From Candidatus Fischerbacteria bacterium RBG_13_37_8 (GTDB lineage Bacteria > Acidobacteriota > HRBIN11 > MFGW01), in the NCBI GenBank assembly GCA_001780385.1, contig MFGW01000073.1, positions 23,203 to 31,006 on the forward strand: a stretch of 7,804 bases of DNA. Direction: 5' to 3'. Each line of letters opens with the position of its first letter. Positions within the stretch are counted from its first letter, which is position 1. Shown piece by piece: positions 7,176 to 7,804 of this stretch. The translations under genes were made by a program, and so were the position numbers. A model generated the notes under the pieces. That model saw nothing but the letters and a program-made list of their open reading frames with translations. It searched no databases and was not told the origin of the DNA.

Positions 7176-7804
7176 TTATTGCAAAGCTATTTTATGAAAA
7201 TAGTGAAAGATATCATTTTGATTACGGTAAAAAAATACAACTTTAGCACTGCTAAAATCTTTTTTGAGCCTGAAACCAGAAGGCATCAAAATAGGAATAT
7301 TATAGTTCAGAAGAATTTTAATTATGTCAGGAGTTACCTCATCAGATATAATAAAAAACAGCAGTGCTTTACAACGAATTTCTTCCGGCACCCATTCATT
7401 TAATAAAAAGAGGTAATTATTAAATGAAGGATTGTTTTTTATTGCTTCGAGAGCTCTATAGCAATCGTATATAAATTTTTTACCGATGCATAATACCAGG
7501 TTGTTATTTAATTCTGCGCTTTTGATAGGTTGTTCTTCGTAGGCATTTAGTATCTTTCGGACTTGATTTATAAAAGTAACATTTTTAATTTTTTGAAAAG
7601 CATTCTCTCCGTACTCGCTGATTATTTCTCTGTTAGTGATAAATTCATTCATTTTCAAGGAAAGGTCTTTAGAGTCACCAGGCTCAAATAAAAAACCTGT
7701 TTTGCCATCGTCAATAAGCTCAAGGAACCCGCCCATTTTTGATCCAATAATGGGTGTTTTGCATGCCATAGCTTCGGTAACGGTTACTGGTTGATTTTCC
7801 GGCC
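7176..7804 (-). CDS. GT4-type glycosyltransferase, C-terminal part (5' end outside window)
   Basis: The frame stays open to the right edge. An apparent start ATG at 7769 is internal, because the codons before it read PENQPVTVTEA. With MACKTPIIGSKMGGFLELIDDGKTGFLFEPGD this gives the GT-B nucleotide-sugar site: E-x7-E (ENQPVTVTE), then the Gly-rich GG..E...DG.TG.L..PGD segment. These enzymes move a sugar from an NDP-donor to a glycan or lipid acceptor in the cytoplasm. The last helix of a normal GT4 enzyme would fall near INQVRKILNAYEE, but about 115 more residues follow, beginning KSAELNNNLVLCIGKK. That tail has alternating strand/helix character and resembles a degenerate second GT-B C-terminal half (CKALLFFIISDE ... 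LLNYNIPILMPSG). The gene ends at TAA 7176-7178, 42 bases before the methyltransferase start. GT4 call is strong; the tail reading is tentative. Confidence 0.85.
   Translation of the reverse strand, partial: PENQPVTVTEAMACKTPIIGSKMGGFLELIDDGKTGFLFEPGDSKDLSLKMNEFITNREIISEYGENAFQKIKNVTFINQVRKILNAYEEQPIKSAELNNNLVLCIGKKFIYDCYRALEAIKNNPSFNNYLFLLNEWVPEEIRCKALLFFIISDEVTPDIIKILLNYNIPILMPSGFRLKKDFSSAKVVFFYRNQNDIFHYFHKIALQ

Noticed and set aside
7092..7403. 103-codon plus-strand open frame over the start of the methyltransferase and end of the glycosyltransferase
   Set aside because: It is antisense to two well-supported genes, has no ribosome site or recognisable domain, and its composition fits a shadow frame.

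Overview
The window is AT-rich bacterial DNA from an apparently Gram-negative organism: it carries a multi-pass O-antigen polymerase/ligase-type membrane protein and a minus-strand glycan-modification cluster. A J-domain/TPR protein preceded by what looks like the end of a PATAN (DUF4388)-type module suggests a deltaproteobacterial-type, Nitrospirota-like, planctomycete (Brocadiales-like) or related candidate lineage. No marker in the window settles the phylum.

Layout. The plus strand carries three genes in series: a DnaJ-domain/TPR protein open at the left edge (to 1100), valyl-tRNA synthetase valS (1190-3835), and a 13-TM O-antigen ligase/polymerase-like protein with an extra periplasmic C-terminal domain (GTG start at 3883, to 5796). 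Gaps are 89 and 47 bases, so co-transcription is possible, although the three products are functionally unrelated. Next comes a 173-base convergent intergenic region (5797-5969), most of which is an elaborate inverted-repeat structure. The minus strand then carries two genes read right to left: the C-terminal part of a GT4-type glycosyltransferase (open at the right edge, ending at 7176) and, 42 bases downstream, a DUF4214-methyltransferase fusion (7133-5970).

How the genes fit together. valS is a housekeeping gene. The membrane protein probably polymerises or ligates surface polysaccharide in the periplasm. The glycosyltransferase and methyltransferase probably build or cap a glycan or glycoconjugate in the cytoplasm. 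The window therefore looks like the edge of a surface-polysaccharide locus lying against a housekeeping gene. I see no mobile element, tRNA, rRNA, CRISPR array or defence system, and no gene-free stretch longer than 300 bases.

The points most worth a second look are a sharp change in isoleucine codon choice inside valS, the compound palindrome at 5854-5963, the beta-rich domain fused to the polymerase-like protein, and a possible degenerate second GT-B half at the end of the glycosyltransferase. Nothing here is a clear new biological system.
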